Assembly: GCA_903907925.1 (NCBI GenBank)
Contig: CAIVQB010000109.1
Coordinates: forward strand, 1-37,563
Source: an uncultured Verrucomicrobiota bacterium
GTDB taxonomy: Bacteria; Verrucomicrobiota; Verrucomicrobiia; Limisphaerales; UBA9464
Reading direction: 5' to 3'
DNA length: 37,563 nucleotides
The notes under the pieces were generated by a model that saw only the letters and a list, made by a program, of their open reading frames with translations, ran no database searches and was not told where the DNA came from. The stretch's first letter is position 1. Each line of letters begins with the position of its first letter. Positions 7,355 through 15,983 of this stretch are shown here, in pieces. The position numbers and the translations under genes are program-made.

Positions 7355-9898
7355 TCAGAAATCGCGAGTGTAGCCAACCCCGAATTGGAAGCGGCCGCCG
7401 CTGCCTGAATATTTGTCGTGGGTGATGGGGATGCCGTAATCCAGGCGCAACGGGCCGATCGGGAGGTTGAGGCGGATGCCAAAGCCAAAGTTATCCGCGT
7501 AAACACCTGTATCGGAACCGTCTGAGTACCGGGTTGGTTTGAAACTGAAGGCGTCGGGGTAGACCATACCGGCATCGTAGAACAGGGCGAACCGAAGACG
7601 TTCAATGATCGGGATGCTATATTCCGCTGACCCGAACCAGAAAGTTTTGCCACCGAGCGGTTCGCCGGTGAGCTCGTCAGCCGGTCCAATCTTCCGGAAC
7701 TTGTAGCCGCGCAGCGAGTAAAGACCGCCGAGGTATTCGCGGTCGAACAGCGGGACGCGGCCCTTGGTTCCGCGATCGCCATTGCCGTAAGCGTCGACCA
7801 CGCCGACGCGCGCGGTGATTTCCAGAATGTGGTCGGCCAGGATGTCCTGCCACACGCTGGACGCCGGGGCGAGACGCTGCGGGGTCCAGTATTGCGCGAC
7901 GCGCAGGTCGAGCTTGTACAGATCGACATTGCCGCCCAGCGGACCACCGTCGATTTCCGGGGCGAATTCGATGCGATGACCGCGGGTGGGAAGGATCGCG
8001 CTGTTGCGGGTGTCGTAGGCCAGGGTGAAGCCCAGTCGTGAGACGAGGCGGTTGCCTTCCTCAGCCAGCAATTGCGGTTGGGGACCGGCCGCGGTGTTGG
8101 TGCTGACCGAAACGAACGGAACACCACCCACCAGGTTGGTGGAGTACACGACGTTGGTGAGCGTCGCGGGATAGGTCGCCTTGTAAGCGTCCGAGAACTT
8201 GATCCCGATGTTTTCCAGCGTGTAGTTGACGCCGCCCACCAGGTTCAAGGGGAGCTGCTTGGTCAGGCCGATGCGCCCGCCCGCCTGGTTCTGAGTGTAG
8301 TTGTCGGAAAGATAATTGAGTTGGCGGTAATAGATCTCAGTGTCGAGTCGCAACCGGCGTCCGAGGAACCACGGCTCGGTGAAGCCGATGATGTAGTCCT
8401 GACGCTGCGAACCGTATTGGGCGCGGATGCGCGCCTTCTGGCCGCCACCAGTGAAGTAAGGGGGATTGAAGAGATCAAAGTTGCCCTGGGTCACCTCGAC
8501 GAAGCCGACGATGCTGTCCACCGAGCTGAACCCGGCACCCACCGCGATGTTGCCGGTGTTCTTCTCGTCGACGCCGACAATCAGGTTCTTGCGGTTCGGG
8601 ATCTCGGTGTCTTCCGGCTTGGTGTCGACTTTCTCGAAATACTGCATCTGTTCCAGGCGCTGCTTGCTGACCTTCACCCGGACCATGTCAAACGGTTCAC
8701 CCGGGGTGATCGCCAGCTCGCGCCGGATCACCTTGTCCTTGGTCTTGGTGTTGCCCTTGATGTCGATGCGTTCGATGTAGTATTTGTCGCCCTCGCGGAG
8801 GTTGTACTGGAGGTCGAGCGTTCCCTTTTCGATGTTGGCAATCTTCTGGGGATTCGCCCGGGCCTCGATGTAGCCCTGGCTTCCGTAGAAATCCTCAATC
8901 GCCTCGACGTCCTTCTGCAGTTTCTTGGGCGTGAAAATGGTGCCCGGCTTGAGCTGCAGGCCGCGGTAGTTCTTTTCGCCGTCCTTGGACCGGAGATTGG
9001 CGACGATTTCGGGCTGCTTGAACAGCTCGTTGCCCTTGAACTCGACGCCGCCGACTTTGTACCGGGTGCCTTCCGCAAGGTCGAGCCGCAGAACCATGTG
9101 GTTGGTCTTGGGATAATCGAACTTCACGTCCTTCAGCTCGAAATCGACGTAGCCGTGTTCGCCGTAGAATTCGCGGAGCTTTTCCTTGTCCTCCTCGAAC
9201 TGCTCGTCCTTGAGTTTTCCCGACCCGGTCAGCCAGGACCACATCCAGTGGCGACGGGTCTTGATCGTCTTGCGCAGTTTGGACTGCTTGAAGGCCGTTG
9301 CGTTTTCGAAAATGACGTTGTCAATTTGGACCTTGGGTGCCTCGGTGATTTCGAAGGTGACGGTTCCCTTGCCGAGGTTTTCGTTGATGCTGTCCTTGTA
9401 CTCGACCTTGGTCTTCTGCAGACCGGCCTTCTGGTACATCTTCAGGATTTCCTGGGCATCGTTGAACAGCTTCCGTTCGTCCACCGGCTCACCGGGCTTC
9501 GAGGTGACCTTCTTGCGGAGCTTGGTCACGCTGTACTTCTTGTTCCCTGTGAAACGGATTTCCGTCAACACCGGCTTGCCCTGCACCACGTAGGTGATGG
9601 TCACGCCCTTCGCCGTCCGGTCCTGTCCCACCCGGATATTGGAGAAGTAACCGGTCATGTAGAGGTTGCGGACATCGTCGTCGATGCTGACCTGGCTGAA
9701 GGCTTCGCCCTCCTTGACCCGGATGTTGCCGCGGATCAAATCGTCACTTACCGCCGGCGGCCCGAGGTGGCGGATGACCACCTTTTCGATCGGCGGCGGC
9801 GGGGTTGGGGCGGCCTCCTGGGCGGACGCATTGAACTGCAGGCAGGCGATCAACACTGCACAGCAGCGCAGGTGTCGGCGGGAGGCGGCGGTAATCAT
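7355..9898 (-). CDS. bamA: Outer membrane protein assembly factor BamA
   Basis: BamA is the barrel-forming core of the complex that inserts outer-membrane beta-barrel proteins. The chosen ATG at 9898 gives 847 residues beginning with a signal peptide (basic MITAASRRHLR, hydrophobic core, cleavage near NASA-QEA). The open frame runs 75 codons further upstream without any signal feature. POTRA repeats fill about residues 33-470, followed by the barrel. The conserved loop-6 motif appears as LRGY (729-732, canonical VRGF/Y). The protein ends ...YTRDF, with the C-terminal aromatic expected of a last barrel strand. It is the first gene of a bamA-ompH unit. Verrucomicrobial BamA proteins are often slightly longer than the E. 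coli one, as here. Confidence 0.95.
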   Translation of the reverse strand: MITAASRRHLRCCAVLIACLQFNASAQEAAPTPPPPIEKVVIRHLGPPAVSDDLIRGNIRVKEGEAFSQVSIDDDVRNLYMTGYFSNIRVGQDRTAKGVTITYVVQGKPVLTEIRFTGNKKYSVTKLRKKVTSKPGEPVDERKLFNDAQEILKMYQKAGLQKTKVEYKDSINENLGKGTVTFEITEAPKVQIDNVIFENATAFKQSKLRKTIKTRRHWMWSWLTGSGKLKDEQFEEDKEKLREFYGEHGYVDFELKDVKFDYPKTNHMVLRLDLAEGTRYKVGGVEFKGNELFKQPEIVANLRSKDGEKNYRGLQLKPGTIFTPKKLQKDVEAIEDFYGSQGYIEARANPQKIANIEKGTLDLQYNLREGDKYYIERIDIKGNTKTKDKVIRRELAITPGEPFDMVRVKVSKQRLEQMQYFEKVDTKPEDTEIPNRKNLIVGVDEKNTGNIAVGAGFSSVDSIVGFVEVTQGNFDLFNPPYFTGGGQKARIRAQYGSQRQDYIIGFTEPWFLGRRLRLDTEIYYRQLNYLSDNYTQNQAGGRIGLTKQLPLNLVGGVNYTLENIGIKFSDAYKATYPATLTNVVYSTNLVGGVPFVSVSTNTAAGPQPQLLAEEGNRLVSRLGFTLAYDTRNSAILPTRGHRIEFAPEIDGGPLGGNVDLYKLDLRVAQYWTPQRLAPASSVWQDILADHILEITARVGVVDAYGNGDRGTKGRVPLFDREYLGGLYSLRGYKFRKIGPADELTGEPLGGKTFWFGSAEYSIPIIERLRFALFYDAGMVYPDAFSFKPTRYSDGSDTGVYADNFGFGIRLNLPIGPLRLDYGIPITHDKYSGSGGRFQFGVGYTRDF

Positions 9899-10388
9899 GA
9901 TGGCGGCAATGCTGCCGGCGTGCGCCAGCGGGCGGGCGGATACAACCCAATCTGGCCCCCAACAGGCAATCTCCAATGCATTTCTTCGCAGGAACCCGCA
10001 CCGCGGCACCGGGGAGTCGACCGCCTTTTGACGGAACGTTCCGAGCCGCTCGCCGGGCCAGTCGATGCGAATCTCCGGCCCTGAAACTGGCAATAAACCT
10101 GCTAACGCTTCGCCCAATTCCAAGAAACACCGCGCCGGCTACGGATGATTCCGATCCTGGCGAAAGGCTTGGAAGCGGATGCCAGGGAGGTGGGGCGGAG
10201 GCCAAGGGAAAAATTGAAAAGGAAAAATTAAAAAGGGGCCGAGGAGGTCGCCTGGGAGCGGTCTCCCATTGGAAAGGTCGCCAGGTCGTGGAGTGCGCCG
10301 GCAAGTCGGATGCGGCCGTGCTTTTCGGGCGGGAGAAGATTGCCGGAGCTTCGGGCGTCAACGCTCGCGGTGAATTGACCCACCTGTG
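9899..10388. other. 490-bp non-coding region upstream of bamA
   Basis: The gap lies between bamA (minus strand) and the delta-60 remnant (plus strand). Open frames exist on both strands, but they lack signal peptides or recognisable motifs and reflect high GC. The one clear structure is the A-rich tandem repeat at 10207-10234. A bamA promoter must lie in or near this region, but I could not place convincing -35/-10 boxes. Confidence 0.6.
10207..10234. repeat. A-rich 14-bp tandem repeat
   Basis: Two adjacent 14-bp units, GGAAAAATTGAAAA (10207-10220) and GGAAAAATTAAAAA (10221-10234), differ at one position. The AT-only composition stands out sharply from GC-rich flanks. It lies about 310 bp upstream of the bamA start. 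Role unknown; it could be an UP-like or bendable element or a dispersed mini-repeat. Confidence 0.7.
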
Positions 10389-10844
10389 ATGTGGGCCCGC
10401 TTCAACGGGGCGTCGGCACCGGGCATCGTTCGGCTTGGCGAGGATGGAACCGTGGATGAGACCCTGAGTCTGAGTATCGAGTTGGGGAGCTATTTCGTTT
10501 GGGCACCGATTCGGCACGACCTTCTCTTCGCCCCGGATGGTTCACTCTACGTGGTTGGGCAGTACCTGCGTCCAGGAGATCAGTGGCCGTTTGCCATCAC
10601 CAAGATGGTCGCGGTGCAGGATGCGATACCCGACCTGCGGGTTGCCTCTCCTGATGGCCAAATTGTCCTCACTTGGTCGTCGATTGCGAACGCGAACGGA
10701 TACGTTCTTGAAACCAAAGTGGGACTGGGCCCGGAGGTGTCGTGGGTGCCCGTCACCGAGGGAATCGGAATCGAGGGCGGTTTGCAGGTTCTCAGGATTG
10801 CTTCGGGTGGATTGGGTGCCTTTTACCGACTACACGCCCCGTGA
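10386..10844 (+). pseudogene. 3' remnant of a delta-60-repeat (beta-propeller-like) protein
   Basis: The open frame encodes 152 residues with no signal peptide. The first part, GIVRLGEDGTVDETLS then LFAPDGSLYVVGQY and ITKM, reads as one delta-60-type repeat unit (RL..DG..D.....F, QPDGK....G.). The second part ends in an AFYRLHAP C-terminus, which is typical of large secreted Verrucomicrobiota proteins. A stop at 10371-10373 closes the frame upstream, and no further repeats are found in the other plus-strand frames before it. I read this as the last repeat and tail of a once much larger secreted protein whose 5' part was lost. It may still be translated from GTG 10386 or ATG 10389 as a small protein, but export would fail. 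Confidence 0.6.
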
Positions 10845-10921
10845 TCGCCGCGATCAGAAGCAGGCGATGCCCCAACCCTTCCGCCCCGGAAGCTGAAACA
10901 CCGCGTCGTCGTGCGAACCCA

Positions 10922-11821
10922 TCATTCCTGATTTGCGGGAGTCGCATTCGCCTCGGTGGAGGTTTTTGCGCGCCGGTGGCGGCGCAGCAGGCCGGAGCCC
11001 AATACCAGCGCGGTGACGACGCCTGCGGCTCCGATGGTTCCAGGCTCGGGAACCTCTTGTGGGGCGAAGTAGGTCAGGCTGTTGAGCGAATTCCGTGGGT
11101 CTGGACCCGCGTCGCCACCAGACCGGCCTCCCTGGCTCCGGTCCGTGATTCCCAATTGGAAAAACTGGAACAGGTTCGGCTTGGCGGTGGCATCGGCAGT
11201 GAACACTGATTGTGGCATCGGCGAAGCGGATTCCGCCAGATGGCCGCTGCCGACGAGACTGCGATCGAGCAGGACGGATTTTTCACTTCGGGCTTCCAGG
11301 TCGTAGATCTTCTTGCCGGAATTGACCGAGGTTAGATAGGGATTCAGTGCTTCGAATCCCAGGCCAACGGAGCCGCTGACGACAGGCGAAGGCTTCAGTG
11401 GGTCCAGATCGGAAAGGATGGCGTCCACCGAGGTGAATTCCTTCACCCCGAGTGAAACTTGAAATCCCGCTGGTCCGGTCGGGGGCGGGATTTCTCCACT
11501 CACCGCCGTCTTGAAATCCGCCATCAAGCCGTCCGAGCCTCCATTGGCGATGGTCACCGAGGGCTTGGGCAAAAAGAATCCGGCATCGATCGCCGGTCGA
11601 CTTTCCCTCTTCACATCGAAAGGAATCCCACCGCCAAGAACGTCGCCGACTGAAACCGCAAATCCGCATAGAATGGCCAGTCGAAGAGTGACGGCTGCCA
11701 CACTTCCGACCCCAAACGCCACCCCATTCGGGCAGCCGGAAACCTTTGCCGAGCGTTTCCCCTGAAACAGGCGGTTTTTCAACACCGACAGCTGTGAAGC
11801 AAAAGTCTTGCCTGGATTCAT
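10922..11821 (-). CDS. PEP-CTERM sorting domain-containing protein
   Basis: A 299-residue protein predicted to be exported and then handled by an exosortase, which recognises the C-terminal tripartite signal. That signal is visible as VPEPG (257-261), a hydrophobic segment (about 263-279) and a basic cluster RRHRR (280-284), followed by an unusually long hydrophilic tail of 15 residues. The N-terminal signal has a long basic n-region (KNRLFQGKRSAK) and a hydrophobic core at about 34-57, a form common in PEP-CTERM proteins. The middle part has no domain I recognise. The ATG at 11821 was chosen because the putative promoter at 11889-11931 would lie inside any longer version. No exosortase gene is in the window, so it must be encoded elsewhere. 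Confidence 0.8.
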   Translation of the reverse strand: MNPGKTFASQLSVLKNRLFQGKRSAKVSGCPNGVAFGVGSVAAVTLRLAILCGFAVSVGDVLGGGIPFDVKRESRPAIDAGFFLPKPSVTIANGGSDGLMADFKTAVSGEIPPPTGPAGFQVSLGVKEFTSVDAILSDLDPLKPSPVVSGSVGLGFEALNPYLTSVNSGKKIYDLEARSEKSVLLDRSLVGSGHLAESASPMPQSVFTADATAKPNLFQFFQLGITDRSQGGRSGGDAGPDPRNSLNSLTYFAPQEVPEPGTIGAAGVVTALVLGSGLLRRHRRAKTSTEANATPANQE

Positions 11822-11888
11822 CCGAAGCGTTGCAGCATGGAAACAGGGCGGCGATCCTTGGCCCCCCCGTCCCACAGGGTTGAGAACT

Positions 11889-11931
11889 ATCATAGGGATC
11901 GACCTAGGGCAATTCCCGTCTGACTCCCTAG
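11889..11931 (-). promoter_or_regulatory. Candidate activator-dependent promoter of the PEP-CTERM gene
   Basis: On the minus strand an inverted repeat CTAGGG-N16-CCCTAG (11931-11926 and 11909-11904) is followed by TATGAT (11894-11889), a near-consensus -10 about 68 nt upstream of the ATG. No TTGACA-like -35 is found at the right spacing. The inner CTAGGG box occupies the place where -35 should be, and the outer one lies about two helical turns upstream. This is the usual layout when a NarL/LuxR-type or similar activator replaces a poor -35. The regulator is unknown and the assignment is inferred. Confidence 0.4.
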
Positions 11932-12133
11932 TCGAAGTAGTATCGGAATCCATGGCCCCCGGCTTCAGTGGAAGATGTGTGACGCCGGGATTCTTTTCGT
12001 GACATGAATGTAACAACCTCTTGGTAAACTAGTTAAGAGGCTTAAAATGTCCGATCGATTCGGCCGCCTGAAGGTGGATCGGGGCCAATACAGTCGGGTT
12101 CCCGACGGAAAGGCCCGGAGAATGGGTTCGGTT

Positions 12134-12156
12134 CCCTAGGGCGAAAGGCCCTAGGG
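12134..12156. repeat. Perfect 9-bp inverted repeat CCCTAGGGC / GCCCTAGGG
   Basis: Two 9-bp arms flank a 5-nt loop GAAAG, and each arm contains the self-palindrome CCCTAGGG. It lies 44-66 bp past the stop of the DUF1080 gene. As RNA it would form a stable hairpin, but no U-tract follows on either strand, so it is not a standard intrinsic terminator. The same core occurs in the PEP-CTERM upstream boxes about 230 bp away. Confidence 0.6.
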
Positions 12157-12199
12157 CGGGGTGGGAACGCGCGCTCGCGATCTCCGACGAATTTTCAGA

Positions 12200-13144
12200 C
12201 TACTTGGGCGTGACCCAGATATTTCGGAAGAAAACCGGGTTGCCGTGGCCTTGCAAAAAGAAGGGCCCGCCTGTGGGGCCTTCCGGGCGTCCGTTTCCGG
12301 GAGTGTTGGTTTTGAGCTCCAGGTTTTCGTGAATCATCACCCCGTTGTGCCGCACGGTGAGGCGGGCGTTGGTCGTTTTGACCCCCGCGGCATCGTATCG
12401 GGCTGCGGTGAAGTCGATGTCGTAGGTCTGCCACACCAACGGTGGGAAGCACATGTTCACGGCGGGCTTCGCCTGGGTGTAGATGCCGCCGCATTCGTTG
12501 TTCTCGCCCTTCAAGCCGAAGGAATCGAGCACCTGGATCTCGTAGCGATCCTGTACGTACACGCCGCTGTTGGCCCGGTCCTGGCCGCGCCCGAGCGGTT
12601 TGAACGGCAGCAGGAATTCGACGTGGGCTGTGAAATTGGTGAAGGTCAGCTTGCTCTTGCAGCCGGCTGCCAGGAGATGGCGGTCGTCCATGTGGCCGCC
12701 TTCCCAGCCGTCCGCACTCGTGCCGTCGAAGAGGATCACCGCGCCGGCGGGAGCCTTTGCGCCCATTGTGGGGCTCGTCCGCTCGGTCTTTTCCATCGTG
12801 TACGGACCGCCGGTGGCCGTGGTGATGGTGATCTTCCCGTCTGCCAGCTCGGCGCGGTAACCGTTGACGTCGCCGGCGAACACGATTTTTCCACCTTCGC
12901 GTTTGCCGGGTGTCTCGGTCTTTGAATCCTGTTTCCAACCGGCTCCGGGAAGTCCACCCGGGTAGGTCACCATGCGAAAGGTATCCTGTCCCAGCGCGAT
13001 GATCTGCGCCCCGCCCCAGTCGTTCTTGTACTCGCCCTGCGCGGCGTAGTCGGGTCCGCCGGAAGCCGCGTCGAGGTAGGTGGGGAGATCGGCGGCCTGC
13101 AACGCCAATGCCGTCATCAATCCCGCCAGGAGGAACGCTTTCAT
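12200..13144 (-). CDS. Secreted DUF1080 (3-keto-disaccharide hydrolase fold) protein
   Basis: A 314-residue exported protein. Residues 1-18 form a Sec signal peptide (MKAFLLAGLMTALALQA). A first domain (about 20-130) carries the DYAAQGEYKNDWGGAQIIALG segment seen ahead of DUF1080 in planctomycetal and verrucomicrobial proteins. The DUF1080 jelly-roll follows from AGAVILFDGTSADGWEGG, with characteristic F..HVEF..P, RANSGVYVQDRYEIQVLDSFG, ECGGIY and W..YDIDFTAARYD segments. Characterised members hydrolyse 3-keto-glycosides, or bind glucans, in the periplasm or outside. No 3-dehydrogenase of the known Gfo/Idh or GMC type is adjacent. It is divergent from engB with a 151-bp gap that must hold both promoters; none is clear by eye. 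Confidence 0.88.
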   Translation of the reverse strand: MKAFLLAGLMTALALQAADLPTYLDAASGGPDYAAQGEYKNDWGGAQIIALGQDTFRMVTYPGGLPGAGWKQDSKTETPGKREGGKIVFAGDVNGYRAELADGKITITTATGGPYTMEKTERTSPTMGAKAPAGAVILFDGTSADGWEGGHMDDRHLLAAGCKSKLTFTNFTAHVEFLLPFKPLGRGQDRANSGVYVQDRYEIQVLDSFGLKGENNECGGIYTQAKPAVNMCFPPLVWQTYDIDFTAARYDAAGVKTTNARLTVRHNGVMIHENLELKTNTPGNGRPEGPTGGPFFLQGHGNPVFFRNIWVTPK

Positions 13145-13295
13145 GTGGTCCGCTGATTCAACCGTCCGAACCCGCGTTTGTCATCGAAGGAATTCCACCA
13201 GGGTCGAGTCAGGGCCGGGTATGGATGCCGGCCTTCAAACTTTGGCATGTCAGCGGCGGCGGATTGCAGGCATTGTCGCCAGTCCGTTTCGGCCC

Positions 13296-13979
13296 ATGAA
13301 CATCTCTTCCGCCATTTTCTACCGCAGCGCACCGGATCTCGCCTCGTGTCCGGACGAATCGATGCCGGAGTTCGCCTTCATCGGCCGGTCCAATGTCGGA
13401 AAATCCTCCCTGCTGAACATGCTGGCCGGGAAACGCGACCTCGCCCGGGTGTCGGCCACGCCGGGCTACACCAAGCTGATCAACTTCTTCACCATGAGCC
13501 GCACCTGGCGCCTGGTGGATCTTCCCGGCTACGGATTTGCCGCGGTGGCGCGGAAGGATCAGGCGAAGTTCAATCACGCCGTGGGGGAATATCTCGAGAA
13601 ACGTCCGAACCTCCGTGGCGTGTTCGTCCTCATCGATTCCAGTCTTCCACCGCAGAAGATGGATCTGGAATTTCTGCAATGGCTCGCGCGGATCTCCTCG
13701 CCGATCGTCCTGGTCTTCACGAAGACCGACAAGGCGACGGCAGCCAAGGTGCAGGCGAACATCGAGGCCTTCAAAGGGCACCTGACCGGATGGTGCGATC
13801 AACTTCCGGAGATTTTCACCAGTTCGTCCGTAAACCGGCAGGGCCGCGCCGAGCTGCTGGCGGTCATCGACCGGGCGCTCGCGGCCATCCCGCGCGATCC
13901 GACGATCACGCCCGCCGAGGTGATCAAACGCGCCGAACCGCCCGCCATGGAGCAACGGCGCGCCCCGTGGAACCGGTGA
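13296..13979 (+). CDS. engB: Ribosome biogenesis GTP-binding protein EngB (YihA/YsxC)
   Basis: EngB is an essential GTPase needed for large ribosomal subunit maturation. The 227-residue product has G1 GRSNVGKS (30-37), a G2-region TPGYTK (55-60), G3 DLPGYG (75-80) and G4 TKTD (142-145), with a G5-like SSSV further on. The conserved N-terminus (S..PEFAFIGRSNVGKSSL) begins soon after the ATG at 13296. The frame is open 216 nt upstream, but that stretch overlaps the divergent DUF1080 promoter region and has no family similarity. A short basic tail (EQRRAPWNR) ends the protein. Confidence 0.95.
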   Translation: MNISSAIFYRSAPDLASCPDESMPEFAFIGRSNVGKSSLLNMLAGKRDLARVSATPGYTKLINFFTMSRTWRLVDLPGYGFAAVARKDQAKFNHAVGEYLEKRPNLRGVFVLIDSSLPPQKMDLEFLQWLARISSPIVLVFTKTDKATAAKVQANIEAFKGHLTGWCDQLPEIFTSSSVNRQGRAELLAVIDRALAAIPRDPTITPAEVIKRAEPPAMEQRRAPWNR

Positions 13980-14296
13980 GGGGAATGGGTCCGTGCGCCG
14001 GAGTTCCGCGTTTACGCGGTTCGGGGAGCCAAGTCCCTCCACTCATCGCGCGATAGGTCCAACTTGGGGATTGAGCGAATCCAACAGGGCCGACACGGCT
14101 CGGCGATCAAGATTACGATTACGATTGAGGTTAAGTATTGGATTAAGAGGTCAGGGAGGGGTGGGGCATTGCACCAACGGAATTGACCCGATCCCCGGTC
14201 CGGCCTGATGTTGGGGGCCGTGGCGGCGCCGACCCATCCCAGTGTCGGGCTCCGCCGAGAGTCCGCTGTTGTTTCCCGCCGTTTGAAACCCGACCC
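13980..14296. other. 317-bp region between engB and the ABC-F gene
   Basis: No credible gene. A short near-tandem GATTACG motif occurs at 14111-14126, followed by an AT-richer patch to about 14150. The frame of the ABC-F gene is open over the last 114 bp, but that stretch shows no similarity to the family. No terminator or clear promoter boxes were found. Confidence 0.5.
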
Positions 14297-15907
14297 ATGC
14301 TATCCATTCGAGATCTCAAGATGTCTGTTGCCGGACGCGTTCTGTTTGAACACGCGTCGCTGCAGGTCAATTATGGTGACCGTGTGGCCCTGGTCGGGCC
14401 GAACGGGGCCGGCAAATCCACACTGTTCTCGATCATCCTGAAGCGAAACGTTCCGGACGAGGGTACCGTCGAGCGGGATGCGTGGACGATGGTCGGCTAT
14501 CTGCCGCAGGAGGGTGAGGCGGTCGGAATGGAGACGGTGTTGGAAGTGGCCACCGGGCGTGCGGGCGAAGTGCCGGCCCTGGAAAAGCAGCTGAAAGAGC
14601 TGGAAGCGGCCGGGACGGTCGACAGTCCCGAATACATGGAGGCCCACGCCAAGCACGATGCGTTGAACGATCCGCAGGTGGAGGCCAAGGCGAAGAAGAT
14701 GTTGAAAGGCCTGGGTTACAAGGAGACCGATTTCGGCCGGTTGGCGAAGGAAATGAGCGGTGGTTGGGTGATGCGGGCGCATCTCGCGCGGTTGCTGGTG
14801 ATGGAGCCGGACCTGCTGCTGCTGGATGAACCGACCAACCATCTCGATCTGCTGTCGTTGTTGTGGCTGCAGAACTATCTCAAGAATTATCCCGGCGCGG
14901 TGCTGTTGATCTCGCACGACCGGCAGTTCATGGACGAGATCATTACCGAGGTTTACGAAATCTCGGAGCGCAAGCTCAACGCCTACACCGGGAATTACTC
15001 CGACTATCTGCGGCAGCGCGAGGAGCGTTACGAGCAGCAACTGGCGGCCTACAAAAATCAGCAGAAGGAAATCCAGGCGTTGCAGGAATTCGCCGACCGT
15101 TTCCGTTCGGTCACCTCGAAGGCGTCGCAGGCGATGGCCAAGCTCAAGCAGATCGAGCGGATGGAGTTGATTGAGAAGCCGGCCCCGCCGCGCAAGCCGT
15201 TCCGCTTCCAGATTCCGGCCCCGCCGCGCGGCGGACAGCGGGCGATCTCACTGGAAGGAATCCACATGGCCTACGGTGCGCATCCGGTTTACGCCGGACT
15301 CGATCTGACTGTGGAGCGGGGAGAGCGCACCGTGTTGGTCGGGCCGAATGGTGCGGGAAAATCGACGTTGTTGAAGATCGTCGCCGGAGTGGTGGAATTC
15401 CAGCAGGGCGTGCGGAACCTGGGGCACAACGCCAAGCTCGGATATTTCAGCCAGCATCGTGCCGGCACGCTCGACCCCAATAAAACCGTGCTCGAAGAGG
15501 CGATGGCCAGCGCACCTGCGCTGCGTGAGGACGAAGCCCGGGGGATTCTCGGTTCCTTCATGTTTCGCAAGGAGGAGATTTACAAACCCACCGGCGTGCT
15601 CAGCGGTGGCGAGAAAAGCCGGCTGAACCTCATCAAGTTCCTGGTGGATCCGCCGAACCTGCTGCTGATGGACGAGCCGACCACTCACCTGGACATCACC
15701 ACGGTCGAGTCGCTGACGCTCGCGCTGGAGAAGTACGAAGGGACGCTGGTGTTCATCTCGCACGATGTTCACCTGATCCGCCGGCTCGCGACCAAGGTGT
15801 TGCACGTGGCGGGGGGCCGGGTGACGCCGTACGCTGGTGGATACGACTATTTCCTTGAGAAAACCGGTGCAGCGGACGATGCGCGCGCGGCGCTGACATC
15901 GGCGTAG
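14297..15907 (+). CDS. ABC-F family ATP-binding cassette protein
   Basis: A 536-residue soluble protein with two ATPase domains and no membrane segment. ABC-F proteins act on the ribosome (translation factors such as EttA, Uup and YbiT, or antibiotic protection). NBD1 has Walker A GPNGAGKST (34-42), signature MSGGW (153-157) and Walker B LLLLDEPTNHLD (173-184). A charged helical linker (about 235-300, with YLRQREERYEQQ) is the P-site tRNA-interaction motif region. NBD2 has GPNGAGKST (349-357), LSGGEKSR (435-442) and DEPTTHLD (459-466). The ATG at 14297 begins at the LSIRDLKMSV strand. Which ABC-F subfamily it belongs to is not decidable here; housekeeping use is more likely than resistance because no resistance context is seen. 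Confidence 0.93.
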   Translation: MLSIRDLKMSVAGRVLFEHASLQVNYGDRVALVGPNGAGKSTLFSIILKRNVPDEGTVERDAWTMVGYLPQEGEAVGMETVLEVATGRAGEVPALEKQLKELEAAGTVDSPEYMEAHAKHDALNDPQVEAKAKKMLKGLGYKETDFGRLAKEMSGGWVMRAHLARLLVMEPDLLLLDEPTNHLDLLSLLWLQNYLKNYPGAVLLISHDRQFMDEIITEVYEISERKLNAYTGNYSDYLRQREERYEQQLAAYKNQQKEIQALQEFADRFRSVTSKASQAMAKLKQIERMELIEKPAPPRKPFRFQIPAPPRGGQRAISLEGIHMAYGAHPVYAGLDLTVERGERTVLVGPNGAGKSTLLKIVAGVVEFQQGVRNLGHNAKLGYFSQHRAGTLDPNKTVLEEAMASAPALREDEARGILGSFMFRKEEIYKPTGVLSGGEKSRLNLIKFLVDPPNLLLMDEPTTHLDITTVESLTLALEKYEGTLVFISHDVHLIRRLATKVLHVAGGRVTPYAGGYDYFLEKTGAADDARAALTSA

Positions 15908-15983
15908 CCGGGCGGGGAAGCGGCTGTTACCCTCGTCCCGTGCGGTTGGAAATTCGGTCAACGTCGGCGCCCCCAAACGACCC

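Larger units (their letters stand above)
11822..12199. other. 378-bp intergenic region: PEP-CTERM promoter and DUF1080 3' side
   Basis: Both flanking genes are on the minus strand. The left part holds the CTAGGG boxes and -10 candidate for the PEP-CTERM gene. The middle holds a 6-bp inverted repeat CCTCTT/AAGAGG (12017-12022, 12035-12040). The right part holds the perfect CCCTAGGGC hairpin (12134-12156). No credible open reading frame was found. Confidence 0.6.

Noticed and set aside
8072-10084. A 670-codon open frame opposite bamA
   Set aside because: It lies wholly antisense to bamA and is Val/Leu/Asp-rich without domains; it is a GC-driven shadow of the bamA codon pattern.
10842-10856. 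Small inverted repeat TGATCG-CCG-CGATCA at the end of the delta-60 remnant
   Set aside because: Only 6 bp with a 3-nt loop, no T-run on either strand; not convincing as a terminator.
14111-14126. GATTACG near-tandem
   Set aside because: Two copies only, no array structure or spacers; not a CRISPR and too short to call an element.
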